Below, one piece after another: positions 1-8,517 of a DNA stretch of 38,055 nucleotides; positions within the stretch are counted from its first letter, which is position 1; each line of letters begins with the position of its first letter. Position numbers and translations under genes: made by a program. Below the pieces are notes generated by a model. The model was not told the DNA's origin and did no database searches. It saw only the letters and a program-made list of their open reading frames with translations. The stretch lies in assembly GCA_028279305.1 (NCBI GenBank), contig JANQOA010000399.1:1-38055 (forward strand), in the 5' to 3' direction. The DNA comes from Pseudomonadales bacterium. Lineage in GTDB: Bacteria; Pseudomonadota; Gammaproteobacteria; Pseudomonadales; Azotimanducaceae.

Positions 1-1342
1 CAGCGTACCAGTTAGGCCGCTCCCAGCCGGCCAGCTCGCCGAAACAGGCGCCGTTGGCCTGCAACGCGTTGTGCAGCGGCGATTGGCGTTGGTTGCGGGC
101 GCTGTCCGGCTGCAAAAACGGCCAGTGCATGGCATACAGACGGCCCAGGCTTTCCGCGGTGCGGTCGACAAGAAAAGCCTTGCGGTTGTGCAGCGGTTGA
201 AAACGGCGCACGTCCACCTCCCACAGATCCATGGGCGGGCGTCCGTTGTGCATCCATTCAGCCATCACCCGGCCGACGCCGCCGGCGGATTGAATGCCAA
301 TGGAGTTAAACCCGGCGGCGACAAACAGTTGCGCCACTTCTGCACTTTCACCCAGCAGGTACCGCCCGTCCGGGGTAAAACTCTCGGGGCCGTTGAACCA
401 GGTGCGGATGCCTGTTGCCTCAGCCCCGGGTAAGCGCTGCAGGGCGTTTTGCAGGTAGGGGGCAAAATGCTCCAGGTCAAAAGGCAGCTCGGCAAAACTG
501 AAGTCTGCGCCGAGACTGCCGGGATCGATGGGTTTGGCGCGGCTTTCAAAACAGCCGATCAGCAGACGGCCGGCGTCGGGTTTGATATACACACCGTGGT
601 CCGGGACCCGCACGATAGGCAACCCCTCCGCCAGCGGCTGCGGCTCGGTGACGGCGTAAAAGTGCTCCGCCGGGTAAAGCGGGAAGTTGGCGCCCACCGC
701 GGCACCCAGGTCCCGGGTCCACAGTCCGGCGCACAACACCACCTGGTTGGCGTAGAAGTGATCCGTGGCAGTTGCCACGCCGCAGGCACGGCCGTTATCC
801 ACCAGCAGCCGGGTGACCGGCGTGTCTTCTTTGATCTCGGCACCGTCAGCGCGCGCCAGGCGGGCCAGCGCCAGGGTAGTGTCCACCGGATTGGTCTGGG
901 CGTCTTCGGGCATGTAGACGCCCCCGGCCAGATCATCGCAGTGCAATTGGGGCCAGCGTTCACTGATGGCGGCGGCGGGCAGCCATTCGCAGTTGATGCC
1001 GTTGTGCCGCGCCATGGCAGCCTGTTTCTGCAGCTCAAAACGGCGGTCTGCGTTGGCGGCCAGGGTGAGTCCGCCCGGACGTTTGAAGCCCAGCGGCTCA
1101 CCCTGCTGTTGCAACCGTTCATAGAGCCGGCCGCTGTACCCGGCCAGGCGGGTGAGGTTGGCGGAGGCGCGCAACTGAGCCACCAGACCGGCTGCGTGCC
1201 AGGTGGTGCCGCTGGTCAGCTTGCTGCGCTCCAGCAGGCACACCGCGGGTGGCGTTGTCTGTGCGGCGCTGACCAGGTGATAGGCGATACTGCACCCCAC
1301 AATACCGCCGCCGACAACTATTATGTCAAAATGATGGTCCAA
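1..1342 (-). CDS. FAD-dependent amine dehydrogenase (dimethylglycine/sarcosine dehydrogenase-like), 3' part cut by window
   Basis: This reading frame leaves the window on its 3' side, so about 447 N-terminal residues are visible. It opens with a Rossmann dinucleotide site (DIIVVGGGIVGCSIAYHL), followed by the SGTTWHAAGLV segment typical of the DAO-type sarcosine/dimethylglycine dehydrogenases, and later FNGPESFTPDGRYLLGE and AAGFNSIGIQSAGGVG. Such enzymes oxidatively demethylate N-methylglycines and usually pass the one-carbon unit to a C-terminal GcvT-like folate domain, which would lie outside the window. The start is a TTG codon: a stop lies eight codons upstream of DIIVVGGG, and TTG preceded by GAGG four bases away is the only good start after it. 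Substrate is inferred from family only. Confidence 0.85.
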   Translation of the reverse strand, partial: MDHHFDIIVVGGGIVGCSIAYHLVSAAQTTPPAVCLLERSKLTSGTTWHAAGLVAQLRASANLTRLAGYSGRLYERLQQQGEPLGFKRPGGLTLAANADRRFELQKQAAMARHNGINCEWLPAAAISERWPQLHCDDLAGGVYMPEDAQTNPVDTTLALARLARADGAEIKEDTPVTRLLVDNGRACGVATATDHFYANQVVLCAGLWTRDLGAAVGANFPLYPAEHFYAVTEPQPLAEGLPIVRVPDHGVYIKPDAGRLLIGCFESRAKPIDPGSLGADFSFAELPFDLEHFAPYLQNALQRLPGAEATGIRTWFNGPESFTPDGRYLLGESAEVAQLFVAAGFNSIGIQSAGGVGRVMAEWMHNGRPPMDLWEVDVRRFQPLHNRKAFLVDRTAESLGRLYAMHWPFLQPDSARNQRQSPLHNALQANGACFGELAGWERPNWYA

Positions 1343-1465
1343 TATGCCTCATTGGAATAAGCAGGCTGGCAATGACCTATGCTGCGGAATGAGATCAGAG
1401 TGCTTGCAAAACGCCGATTTTGGCCCAATATACGTATCTAGACCACAATTTGAGACATATTTAGC

Positions 1466-2137
1466 ATGGTAGATCGAGCGATTTCGAATGCTTCTGTTGC
1501 TGGCCTGTCCGCCCTGGAAACCAGCAAGGTTCTGCGCAATACATATATGCTGCTGGGGATGACCCTGGCGTTCAGCGCGGTCTGCGCCGGTGTTGCCGCT
1601 GCAATGGGCATTACCCCCATTAATCCGTTTATTTTTCTTGCGGTTGTCATCGGCCTCAGCTTCGTGATTCACAAGACCGCCAACAGCGCCATGGGCCTGG
1701 TGTGGGTATTTCTGTTTACCGGCTTTATCGGCTTTTACGTTGGCCCGGTACTCAGCATCTATATGGCCATACCACATGGGGGGCAAAGTATAATGATGGC
1801 GTTGGGCTCCACCGCGGTGGCCTTTGTCGGGCTCAGCGGCTATGCCCTGGTAACCAAAAAGGATTTCAGCTTCATGGCCGGTTTTATACAGATCGGCTTG
1901 TGGGCCATGATCGGCGCCATTCTGCTGGGTCTGTTTTTTGACCTGGGCGTTTTTCAGCTGGCGATCAGCGCCGGTATTGTGATTCTGATGGGCTCTCTGA
2001 TCCTGTGGCAGACCAGCGCCATCGTGCACGGCGGTGAAACCAACTACATCATTGCCACCACCACCTTGTTCATGAGCATCTACAACCTGTTCATGTCACT
2101 ACTGCACCTGTTCATGGCCTTCGGCGGTGACGATTAG
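1466..2137 (+). CDS. yccA: Bax inhibitor-1 family membrane protein, YccA-like FtsH modulator
   Basis: The 223-residue protein has the length of E. coli YccA and shares its layout: a short hydrophilic N-terminus ending in the SKVLRNTYMLLGMTLAFSA motif, about seven hydrophobic segments, a KKDFSFM loop and the terminal IVHGGETNYI...LFMSIYNLFMSLL block. YccA is an inner-membrane substrate and modulator of the FtsH protease, active when membrane protein quality control is strained; that role here rests on family similarity. The ATG at 1466 has no clear Shine-Dalgarno sequence. The gene stands alone, divergent from the FAD dehydrogenase, and ends at a strong hairpin terminator. Confidence 0.9.
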   Translation: MVDRAISNASVAGLSALETSKVLRNTYMLLGMTLAFSAVCAGVAAAMGITPINPFIFLAVVIGLSFVIHKTANSAMGLVWVFLFTGFIGFYVGPVLSIYMAIPHGGQSIMMALGSTAVAFVGLSGYALVTKKDFSFMAGFIQIGLWAMIGAILLGLFFDLGVFQLAISAGIVILMGSLILWQTSAIVHGGETNYIIATTTLFMSIYNLFMSLLHLFMAFGGDD

Positions 2138-2175
2138 GCGCAAGCCAAGGCGGTTTTAACTGCTGAATCAAGCAT

Positions 2176-2203
2176 AAAAGCCATCCTTCGGGGTGGCTTT
2201 TTT
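2176..2203. terminator. Bidirectional rho-independent terminator between yccA and the NorD-like gene
   Basis: An 11-bp stem (AAAAGCCATCC paired with GGGTGGCTTTT, one G-U pair) closes on a TTCG tetraloop and runs into six T residues. The A run on the left arm gives the reverse strand a T run as well, so it can stop both yccA and the convergent gene ending at 2205. Confidence 0.9.
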
Positions 2204-2204
2204 G

Positions 2205-4178
2205 TTACCGTCCCGTCAGCGACGCATATACCTTGCTTAACTGATCCGGCAGATCTTCCATCTCTTCGATAACCAGGTAACGCGCGTCCGGGCACATGCG
2301 TTTCAGGTAATCCTGTCCCGAGCGGTCAACGGTGACGCAAAATGTTTCCACACCTTTGGCCTGGGCTTCCTGCAGGGCTCTGGCGGTGTCTTCCACCCCG
2401 TAATCGTGATTGCCGCGTTCCGGGCCGTAGTCCGCGTCCTGGGGGAAACCGTCGCTGATGACCATCAGCACTTTCATGGCGTGTCCGGATTGCATCAGCT
2501 TATGAACACTGTGCCGTATGGCCGGACCCATGCGGGTGGAGCGTTTGGGTTTCATGGCGGCTATCGCCTGCATGGTGTGCTGGGAAAACGGCTGCTCCGG
2601 CTCCTTGGCGACAAATATCTCCACGTTGTCTTTGCCGTAGCCGGAAAAACCGTAGATCCCGTAGCTGTCACCCAGGGCATCCAGCGCGGCTGCCATGACC
2701 ACCATGGCTTCCCGCTGGATATCGATGATTTTGCGTTTGGGCTCGTCTTCCAACGGGTCGTCGTCAGCATCGTCCCAGGGGTCGCGCAGGTTGGCGTCGT
2801 CTTCGTCGTAGTCCGACCAGTCCCGCGGCGGCGGCGGATCTATCGGGTCATCGGTGGACGCTGATAAATCCACCAGAAATGCCGCGCACACATCCCGGTG
2901 CATACGCTCCTTGCGGGAGTAGAAGCGTTCGTCCGGGGTCTGGCCGGCGCGGATATCCTGGCGCGCCTCAATAATTGCGTTCAGATCAAGCTCGTCACCG
3001 TCCTGTACCCGGGTAACCCGCTGCAGGCCGGTGGGACGGATCTGCTCCAGCTGCTTCTGTACCAGCGGTTGCCATCTGCGGATAACCTCACCGAGGCTGG
3101 TGAGAATGGCCGCTTCGTCCTCAGCGCCCGCCTGCAACTGCTCTTCGTAAACCCGGCAGTGATGGGTGAGGTAACGGTGTTGCAGGTAGCTCCATTCGTC
3201 ATAGCGGAAACTGCGCGCGTTGGATCGGTCAGCGCCCAGCGCGTGCTGCACCGAGGACGTTTCCATATCGATGCGGCGTTTCATGGTATCCCGCTCTTCC
3301 TGCAGGGACTTGATATCCACGTCCGCCTCGCGGATGGCGGCGTCGCCGGTGTCGCCACGCTCGGCGTCAAGTTCTTCAGCCTCCAGCATCTCCACGGCCA
3401 GGGCCATCTCCAGACCCTGCAGGTCTTCTTTCCATTCTTCGATGCGGGCTTCCCGGTTTAACCAGTCCGGCAGGGATTCTTCCTGGGGTGCATAACGGGA
3501 GGTCTCGGTAAAGATGTAGCCGGCCGCCACCGTATCGTATAGCGCGCACAGGTGTTCGACACTGTCGTAGACACTGCATCCGGGCTGCTGCAGGCTGTCC
3601 ATGGCCGCGGTCAACGGCTGCCATTCAGTGTGGTCACCGGGTTCCCCCCATAGGTGCCTGTGGCCGGTAACCAGCGCATCGGTGGATGCCGGCGCGCCTA
3701 ACAGGTATTGGTGGTAGTTGTGAATATGACGCCGCAGGCCGGGGTAGGTGCGCCGCAGATGGCCCAGTACCCGCGCTTTCTCCAGCAGGTTGAACAGCTC
3801 CGCGGCGAGGCCGGGCTGGGCAAAACTGCCGAACAGCAGGTGGTAGTCGCCGGAACGGGGTGAAATGCCTTTGGGTTCCACATAGCGGCGGGCCAGCAGC
3901 GGCACCTGCTGCAGCGCCCTGGACAGGCGGAAAGAAAAGGTACCGCACTCCCGCAGGCCCAGTTGTTCCATCACCAGCACCCGGTAGGCGGCGCGGTCCG
4001 GCGCATCCAGATGTTCAGGCAGGTAGAGGGTATCGCTGGTCTGGCCGGTACCGTCAGCACCCAGGGCCAGGCGCCGCGCGTTGGCGAATTCGTCCGAGGC
4101 GGCAATGTGAAAGTAGCGGCCGGCAATGCCTTCGGTGAACAGCGCCAGGGTTTCTTCCTGCTCCGCCAGGGTTTGCAT
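2205..4178 (-). CDS. VWA-domain protein of the NorD/CbbO family
   Basis: The 657-residue protein has a long helical N-terminal region and a C-terminal von Willebrand A domain (about 431-640). The metal-dependent adhesion site is intact: DLSAS at 437-441, a threonine near 547 (KRSTRMG) and ISDG at 574-577. NorD and CbbO proteins work with a MoxR-type AAA+ ATPase to remodel metalloenzymes such as nitric oxide reductase or RuBisCO; the partner ATPase lies eight bases upstream. Neither client enzyme is in the window, so the target is unknown. A strongly acidic, Pro/Asp-rich insertion (about 442-481) follows the first MIDAS motif. Family assignment is firm; choosing between NorD and CbbO is not. 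Confidence 0.88.
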   Translation of the reverse strand: MQTLAEQEETLALFTEGIAGRYFHIAASDEFANARRLALGADGTGQTSDTLYLPEHLDAPDRAAYRVLVMEQLGLRECGTFSFRLSRALQQVPLLARRYVEPKGISPRSGDYHLLFGSFAQPGLAAELFNLLEKARVLGHLRRTYPGLRRHIHNYHQYLLGAPASTDALVTGHRHLWGEPGDHTEWQPLTAAMDSLQQPGCSVYDSVEHLCALYDTVAAGYIFTETSRYAPQEESLPDWLNREARIEEWKEDLQGLEMALAVEMLEAEELDAERGDTGDAAIREADVDIKSLQEERDTMKRRIDMETSSVQHALGADRSNARSFRYDEWSYLQHRYLTHHCRVYEEQLQAGAEDEAAILTSLGEVIRRWQPLVQKQLEQIRPTGLQRVTRVQDGDELDLNAIIEARQDIRAGQTPDERFYSRKERMHRDVCAAFLVDLSASTDDPIDPPPPRDWSDYDEDDANLRDPWDDADDDPLEDEPKRKIIDIQREAMVVMAAALDALGDSYGIYGFSGYGKDNVEIFVAKEPEQPFSQHTMQAIAAMKPKRSTRMGPAIRHSVHKLMQSGHAMKVLMVISDGFPQDADYGPERGNHDYGVEDTARALQEAQAKGVETFCVTVDRSGQDYLKRMCPDARYLVIEEMEDLPDQLSKVYASLTGR

Positions 4179-4186
4179 CAGCGGCT

Positions 4187-5017
4187 TCAGGGCAGAATGA
4201 CGTCAACAATATCAGCCACCGCCTGCTGCACCGTGCTGTCGTCCGATACCGCGGTGATGATGGCCACGTCTGCTGCGCGCCGGGCATCAATGCCGGCTGA
4301 CATGAGTTCACCCGCGTAAATCAGCAGACGCGTGCTGACGCCTTCCTCAAAACCGTGTTGTTTCAGGTTGCGCACCCGCTCGCCGATCACCGCCAGGCGC
4401 TCAGCGCTGTCGTTGGCGATACCGCTTTCGTGGGCGATGATGGCGGCTTCCGCTTCGACGCTGGGATAGTTGAATTCCAGGCTGACAAAACGCTGGCGGG
4501 TACTGGGTTTCAGATCCTTTAAAACACTCTGGTAACCGGGATTGTAAGAAATTACCAGCAGGAACTCCGGGTGTGCGGCAACCAGTTCGCCGGTTTTGTC
4601 GATCGGCAGAATGCGCCGGTGGTCCGTCAGGGAGTGGATCAACACGGTGGTGTCTTTGCGCGCCTCAACAATTTCGTCAAGATAGCAGATCGCGCCGGTG
4701 CGCACGGCGCGGGTCAGGGGGCCGTCGGTCCAGACGGTTTCATCACCTTTTAACAGATAGCGGCCCACCATATCGGTGGCGGTGAGATCTTCATGGCAGG
4801 ACACCGTCACCAGCGGCACGTCCAGCGGGTTGGCGGTCTCGCGGTACAGGCGCCAGGTCATGTGTTCAACAAAGCGGGTTTTACCGCAGCCGGTGGGGCC
4901 TTTCAGCAACACCGGTAAACGCGCGCTGTAAGCGGCGCGGAAGATTTCAATTTCGTCCGCCAAAGGCAGATAGTAAGGCTCGCTTTCCGCGGCAAAAAAA
5001 TTAACAGCTTGGCTCAT
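4187..5017 (-). CDS. MoxR-type AAA+ ATPase of the CbbQ/NirQ/NorQ family
   Basis: At 276 residues it has the usual length for CbbQ/NirQ/NorQ proteins. Walker A is GPTGCGKT at 40-47, Walker B is CYLDEI at 111-116, and the [12 protein letters not shown] stretch supplies the sensor/arginine region followed by the family's C-terminal helical part with STRLL. These ATPases use ATP hydrolysis, together with a VWA partner, to activate or remodel a metalloenzyme. The VWA partner follows after eight bases, so the two are almost surely cotranscribed. The VOC gene at 5089-5958 lies 71 bases upstream on the same strand and may belong to the same transcript. Confidence 0.9.
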   Translation of the reverse strand: MSQAVNFFAAESEPYYLPLADEIEIFRAAYSARLPVLLKGPTGCGKTRFVEHMTWRLYRETANPLDVPLVTVSCHEDLTATDMVGRYLLKGDETVWTDGPLTRAVRTGAICYLDEIVEARKDTTVLIHSLTDHRRILPIDKTGELVAAHPEFLLVISYNPGYQSVLKDLKPSTRQRFVSLEFNYPSVEAEAAIIAHESGIANDSAERLAVIGERVRNLKQHGFEEGVSTRLLIYAGELMSAGIDARRAADVAIITAVSDDSTVQQAVADIVDVILP

Positions 5018-5088
5018 ATTATTGTCTTGTCCGCTCTCTTGTCAGCCGCCCATGTTGGAATGGTGGTCTGACCCGCGGGGTTCGCGCC

Positions 5089-5958
5089 TTATTGCGGCGT
5101 GAATTGTTCGTTGCCTCGTCGGTAGGTGAAAAAGTTGGTGTTCGGGTTGCGGTTAACCAGCGGCCGCCGGTACATGGCGTGGGACAGGGCGCGCACTTCG
5201 TGTTCGAGTTCGTACAACAGCTCGCCGCTGTCCGGATCAACAATGTTGACGAACCGGTACTGGTGCTGATCCGATTCTTCGCTGATCATGCCGCGTGACT
5301 GCAGCCAGGCATGCGGGCCGGAGAAGTTGGCGACATAGATGGCAATGTGGTGGCCGTCGTATGCGGGTATCTGCGCATCCGTCTCGCTGAACACAAGCTG
5401 CTGGTTGTGTCCCATGCTGACCCGTGTGGTGGTGCCTTCGGTCTGCGCCGGACAGTTCAGCACCTGTTGATAGAAGCGGGCGATACCGTCTGCGGTGCCG
5501 GGCGGCACGTCCAATTGTACGTAAGGCATGCCCAGATCCATGTCCGCGTAAGCGCTGGATGGGTAAGCCTTCAGGGTGTTGCCGTAGGGGCAGGTCAGCA
5601 GCAGATGGCCGTCACCCTCGGAGCACTGGAATTTTGTCCCCTCCAAACCCTTGGCCGCGAACTTCAGCCGTTTCTGCAGACCGTCCAGGTCCGGCACCAC
5701 CACGCCGATGTGGCCGCGCAATACCTGGGCTTTACTGGTCGGCAGGTGAAACTGCTGGTCGCCCAGGTTCACCCACATATTGAAGGTGCCGAAGTCGATG
5801 TACGGATCCCTGGTGAACCCCAGGCCGGTGACGTAGAACATTGACGCGATGGTCTGATCCGGCACGGTCAGGTTCACGTGTTCCAGCAATTGCACGTTGC
5901 CCACGTCTTCCTTCTTGCGGTCGAAGCTGCGGTCAAATTCGCGGTCTGCAGCGGCCAT
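5089..5958 (-). CDS. Two-domain VOC (glyoxalase/extradiol dioxygenase fold) protein
   Basis: The 289-residue protein has two vicinal-oxygen-chelate modules, about 20-140 and 145-260. Candidate metal ligands are visible as H27 (LLEHVNL), H83 (LRGHIGV), H203/H204 (DGHHIAIYV) and E250 (LLYELEH), the spacing seen in glyoxalase/extradiol dioxygenase families. The substrate cannot be read from sequence. The frame stays open further upstream, but ATG at 5958 is preceded by GAGGGAAAC, a good ribosome site, and the upstream extension has no VOC-like character, so 5958 is chosen. It precedes the NorQ/NorD-like pair on the same strand, which makes it a conceivable client of that chaperone (inference). 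Confidence 0.82.
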   Translation of the reverse strand: MAAADREFDRSFDRKKEDVGNVQLLEHVNLTVPDQTIASMFYVTGLGFTRDPYIDFGTFNMWVNLGDQQFHLPTSKAQVLRGHIGVVVPDLDGLQKRLKFAAKGLEGTKFQCSEGDGHLLLTCPYGNTLKAYPSSAYADMDLGMPYVQLDVPPGTADGIARFYQQVLNCPAQTEGTTTRVSMGHNQQLVFSETDAQIPAYDGHHIAIYVANFSGPHAWLQSRGMISEESDQHQYRFVNIVDPDSGELLYELEHEVRALSHAMYRRPLVNRNPNTNFFTYRRGNEQFTPQ

Positions 5959-5969
5959 GTTTCCCTCGT

Positions 5970-5997
5970 CTGACACAGTGTCCGTCCAGACTATACA
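5970..5997 (+). promoter_or_regulatory. Candidate sigma-70 promoter and palindrome upstream of the alpha/beta hydrolase
   Basis: CTGACA at 5970-5975 and TATACA at 5992-5997 are spaced by 16 bases and point toward the hydrolase start at 6035. The perfect palindrome GACAC-A-GTGTC (5972-5982) overlaps the -35 element and could be an operator. This is a sequence match only. Confidence 0.35.
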
Positions 5998-6034
5998 ACA
6001 GCCTTCAGCGCAATATCGATGTATAGTTGAGCGC

Positions 6035-7117
6035 ATGGAAGACACCGACCCCCTGTTGGAAGCGACCACAGCGCTGATTCCGCCCCTGCTGACCGCCATA
6101 GAAGTGCTCAGCCACGCCGGCCGGCATATGCATCCGCCCAATCTGCCGAACCTGATGGAGCAGCTGCAACCCTACCGCGCGCCCCTCAAAGAAGGCATGG
6201 AAACATTTGCGGCGGTCACCTGGCCGGAGCACCTGCAGAGTTTTGCCGCGCAAGTAGACAAGGCGGCGTCGCTGGCGATGCAGAGTTTTAACGACTTCCT
6301 CAGTGCCCAGAACCAGAGCAACGCCGCCATGGCGGCCTACCGCGCCATGGGTTACAACACCAAAGCCACGGAAGCCATTTACCCGGTGGCGCAGATGCTG
6401 CCGCCGGTCAGCCGCTTTTTTCTCAATCCCGAACAGCGGGAGGACGAAGCGCTGCAGCAGACCATTGCCGCAGCCGACGCCGGCCGCGAACACGTTGGCG
6501 TCATGCATGCATCCAACAGCTCCGACGAACGGGGTGGTTTTTCCATGTATGTGCCCGAGTACTACGACAACGAGCGCGTACCGCTGGTGGTTGCGTTACA
6601 CGGCGGCAGCGGCCATGGACGCAGTTTTCTGTGGACCTGGCTGCGCACCGCGCGCTCGCGTAACGTCATTGTCATCAGCCCGACTTCCAAGGAAGGCACC
6701 TGGTCGCTGATGGGGCCGGATGTGGACTCGGAAAATCTGCATGCCATGGTGGCCTACGCCAGGCAGCACTGGAACGTGGATGAAAAGCGCGTGCTGTTGA
6801 CCGGCATGTCCGACGGCGGCACGTTCAGTTATGTGTCCGGGCTGCAGAGTGAATCACCGTTTACCCACCTGGCACCCAGTTCCGCCTCGTTTCACCCGAT
6901 GCTGGCCGAGGTGGCGGACGCTGAACGGCTGCGCGGCCTGCCCATGTACATTATGCACGGCGCGTTGGACTGGATGTTCCCGGTGGATATGGCGCGCAGC
7001 GCCCGGGACAGCTTTACCGCGGCGGGCGCGGAAGTTGAGTACCGGGAAATAGAGGACCTTTCACACACCTACCCGGTTGAGGAAAACCCGCGCATCATCG
7101 ATTGGCTGGCCCAGTGA
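6035..7117 (+). CDS. Alpha/beta hydrolase with helical N-terminal extension
   Basis: The 360-residue protein has an N-terminal alpha-helical region of about 150 residues that I do not recognise, then an alpha/beta hydrolase domain of the PHB-depolymerase/phospholipase-carboxylesterase type. The oxyanion-hole motif is VALHGGSGHG; the catalytic triad reads as S259 (GMSDGG), D312 (GALDWMFP) and H344 (DLSHTYP). The substrate is likely an ester but not predictable. An open frame extends to 5897, but that would overlap the divergent VOC gene and its control region; ATG 6035 is preferred. The stop codon overlaps the GTG start of the acetyltransferase gene, so the two are translationally coupled. Confidence 0.82.
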   Translation: MEDTDPLLEATTALIPPLLTAIEVLSHAGRHMHPPNLPNLMEQLQPYRAPLKEGMETFAAVTWPEHLQSFAAQVDKAASLAMQSFNDFLSAQNQSNAAMAAYRAMGYNTKATEAIYPVAQMLPPVSRFFLNPEQREDEALQQTIAAADAGREHVGVMHASNSSDERGGFSMYVPEYYDNERVPLVVALHGGSGHGRSFLWTWLRTARSRNVIVISPTSKEGTWSLMGPDVDSENLHAMVAYARQHWNVDEKRVLLTGMSDGGTFSYVSGLQSESPFTHLAPSSASFHPMLAEVADAERLRGLPMYIMHGALDWMFPVDMARSARDSFTAAGAEVEYREIEDLSHTYPVEENPRIIDWLAQ

Positions 7118-7605
7118 ACAAGGTTGATGCGGGCCCGCACGCGGACGGCGCGCGGGTGGTGGGTTACCACCCGGAGTACGCCGCAGACTTCGCGCGCCTG
7201 AACTATCAGTGGATTGAGACCTACTTTGCGGTGGAGCCGGAAGACCGCCTGGCGCTGGACAACCCCCAGGCTTATGCCATCGACCGCGGCGGGGAGATCT
7301 TTTTTGTGCTGACCGGCGCGCAGGTGGTGGGTACCGTGGCGCTGCTGCGGGAATCAGAGGGTGTATTTGAACTGGCAAAAATGGCGGTAGACCCGGAACA
7401 CCAGGGCCGTGGTTACAGCCGCCTGCTGATGGATGCCTGCCTGGCATTTGCCCGTGAACGCGGTGCTGAAGAACTGCGGCTGGTCACCAACACGGTGCTC
7501 GGCCCGGCATTGGGCCTGTATGAGGCGGTTGGGTTTGTCTCCACCGGCACCTATCAGGACCAGCGCTATGCGCGCGGCAACCTGGAGATGAGGTTGCGCC
7601 TTTAA
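7114..7605 (+). CDS. GNAT family N-acetyltransferase
   Basis: The 163-residue protein shows the GNAT acetyl-CoA signature: beta-strand 4 and motif A, ELAKMAVDPEHQGRGYSRLL, with the Q-G-R-G-Y pyrophosphate loop, and a C-terminal LGLYEAVGFVSTG segment. Acceptor substrate is unknown. A TTG codon at 7102 would lengthen it by four residues, but GTG at 7114 makes the classical four-base GTGA overlap with the hydrolase stop and is chosen. The coupling suggests the hydrolase and acetyltransferase are made together, though no shared pathway is evident. Confidence 0.85.
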   Translation: MNKVDAGPHADGARVVGYHPEYAADFARLNYQWIETYFAVEPEDRLALDNPQAYAIDRGGEIFFVLTGAQVVGTVALLRESEGVFELAKMAVDPEHQGRGYSRLLMDACLAFARERGAEELRLVTNTVLGPALGLYEAVGFVSTGTYQDQRYARGNLEMRLRL

Positions 7606-7608
7606 AAC

Positions 7609-7646
7609 GCGGGCGCAGGGTTTCCCTTGACCCGCCCGACACTTTT
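7609..7646 (+). terminator. Weak candidate terminator after the GNAT gene
   Basis: GCGGGC (7609-7614) can pair with GCCCG (7634-7638), enclosing a second small AGGG/CCCT hairpin, and a run of four T follows at 7643-7646. The stem is interrupted and the T run short, so this is tentative. The remaining intergenic DNA to 7770 holds only a GGGTT-A-AACCC palindrome at 7692-7702. Confidence 0.3.
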
Positions 7647-7770
7647 GATAGCCTATGAGCAGCTAGTCAGAGAGCTTCCGGCCCGCGGGAAGGGTTAAAC
7701 CCATCTGGCGAAATCTATTTTCCTCTTTCTTGTCTGGAACGCGGGCACCAGTGAATCAGAAAGGGGGCAC

Positions 7771-8517
7771 ATGTCAAAAAACCCACTTCCCACACAAGGT
7801 GCAAACGACGAGTTTTTGCGCAAAGAAGCAAAACGTGTCCTGAAAGCGTACAAGCAAAAAGATCCTGACGCGGCGCGGGTTGTACATTCATGTTTTCCGG
7901 ATGGAGACGTTGGTCTGCAGCAGGTCCAGCTGGCTTTGGCACGCTCATATGGATTTGACAGCTGGCGGCAGTTGCTTGCCGCGCTTCCCCGGCTGGCAAG
8001 ATTTATCGATGCGCACACCTTACAAATCAGCAGAGAACTGGAGTCGCCGCTGTCTGTAGTCTGGTCCGCAGTGAGTACAAGCAGGGGGATCTCGCAGTGG
8101 TTTACGAAGACCGAAATGAGGTCCGAAGCGGGCGCCCGTTTTGTATTTGAAGGTGCGTATGCCGGCCATATCGCCAGGTTTGAGCCCATGCGTCAGATTG
8201 TATTTGCGGCGGACGACGGCGGCACTACTGAGTTCGAGTTAACGGATTGTAATTTCAAAACGACGCTGCTGCTGCGCGACGTGCTGCGGCCGGATTTTGC
8301 ATGCCCGATACACGTTCTTGAGAGGGAAGGTCCGATCAGCGCTCACCAGCCGGGGGGGCCTGGCACACATTGGGCGGGAATTGTTGCCGGATGGCATAGC
8401 GCCATGGACGCGCTGGAGTGTTACGTCAGCAAATGCAATCCCTATGACCTTGAACACCAGGAGTTAGTGAAGCTCTACGACACCATGATCACGCACTACT
8501 ATGAGGAGGGTGTGTAA
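7771..8517 (+). CDS. SRPBCC (START-like/AHSA1-type) protein with N-terminal helical repeat region
   Basis: The 248-residue protein has an N-terminal part (about 10-80) with LRKEAKRVLKAYKQKDPDAARV and LALARSYGFDSWRQLLAAL, a pattern often placed before ankyrin-like or sterol-binding domains. An SRPBCC domain follows from about residue 85, recognised by ISRELESPLSVVWSAVST...ISQWFT and the C-terminal helix WAGIVAGWHSAMDALECYV. SRPBCC folds bind hydrophobic ligands; no ligand can be named. The ATG follows a purine-rich GAAAGGGGG tract. Its TAA stop shares one base with the ATG of the next gene, so it is coupled to the first GFA-type gene. Confidence 0.75.
   Translation: MSKNPLPTQGANDEFLRKEAKRVLKAYKQKDPDAARVVHSCFPDGDVGLQQVQLALARSYGFDSWRQLLAALPRLARFIDAHTLQISRELESPLSVVWSAVSTSRGISQWFTKTEMRSEAGARFVFEGAYAGHIARFEPMRQIVFAADDGGTTEFELTDCNFKTTLLLRDVLRPDFACPIHVLEREGPISAHQPGGPGTHWAGIVAGWHSAMDALECYVSKCNPYDLEHQELVKLYDTMITHYYEEGV

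Noticed and set aside
71-1360. Plus-strand open frames over the first 1.3 kb
   Set aside because: They are antisense shadows of the FAD-dependent dehydrogenase, whose motifs are unmistakable on the minus strand.
5959-6141. Upstream extension of the two-domain VOC protein
   Set aside because: It covers the divergent control region and the hydrolase N-terminus; ATG 5958 has GAGGGAAAC ahead.
7692-7702. GGGTTAAACCC palindrome as a terminator
   Set aside because: Five-base arms with no loop and no T run; an operator or chance is likelier.
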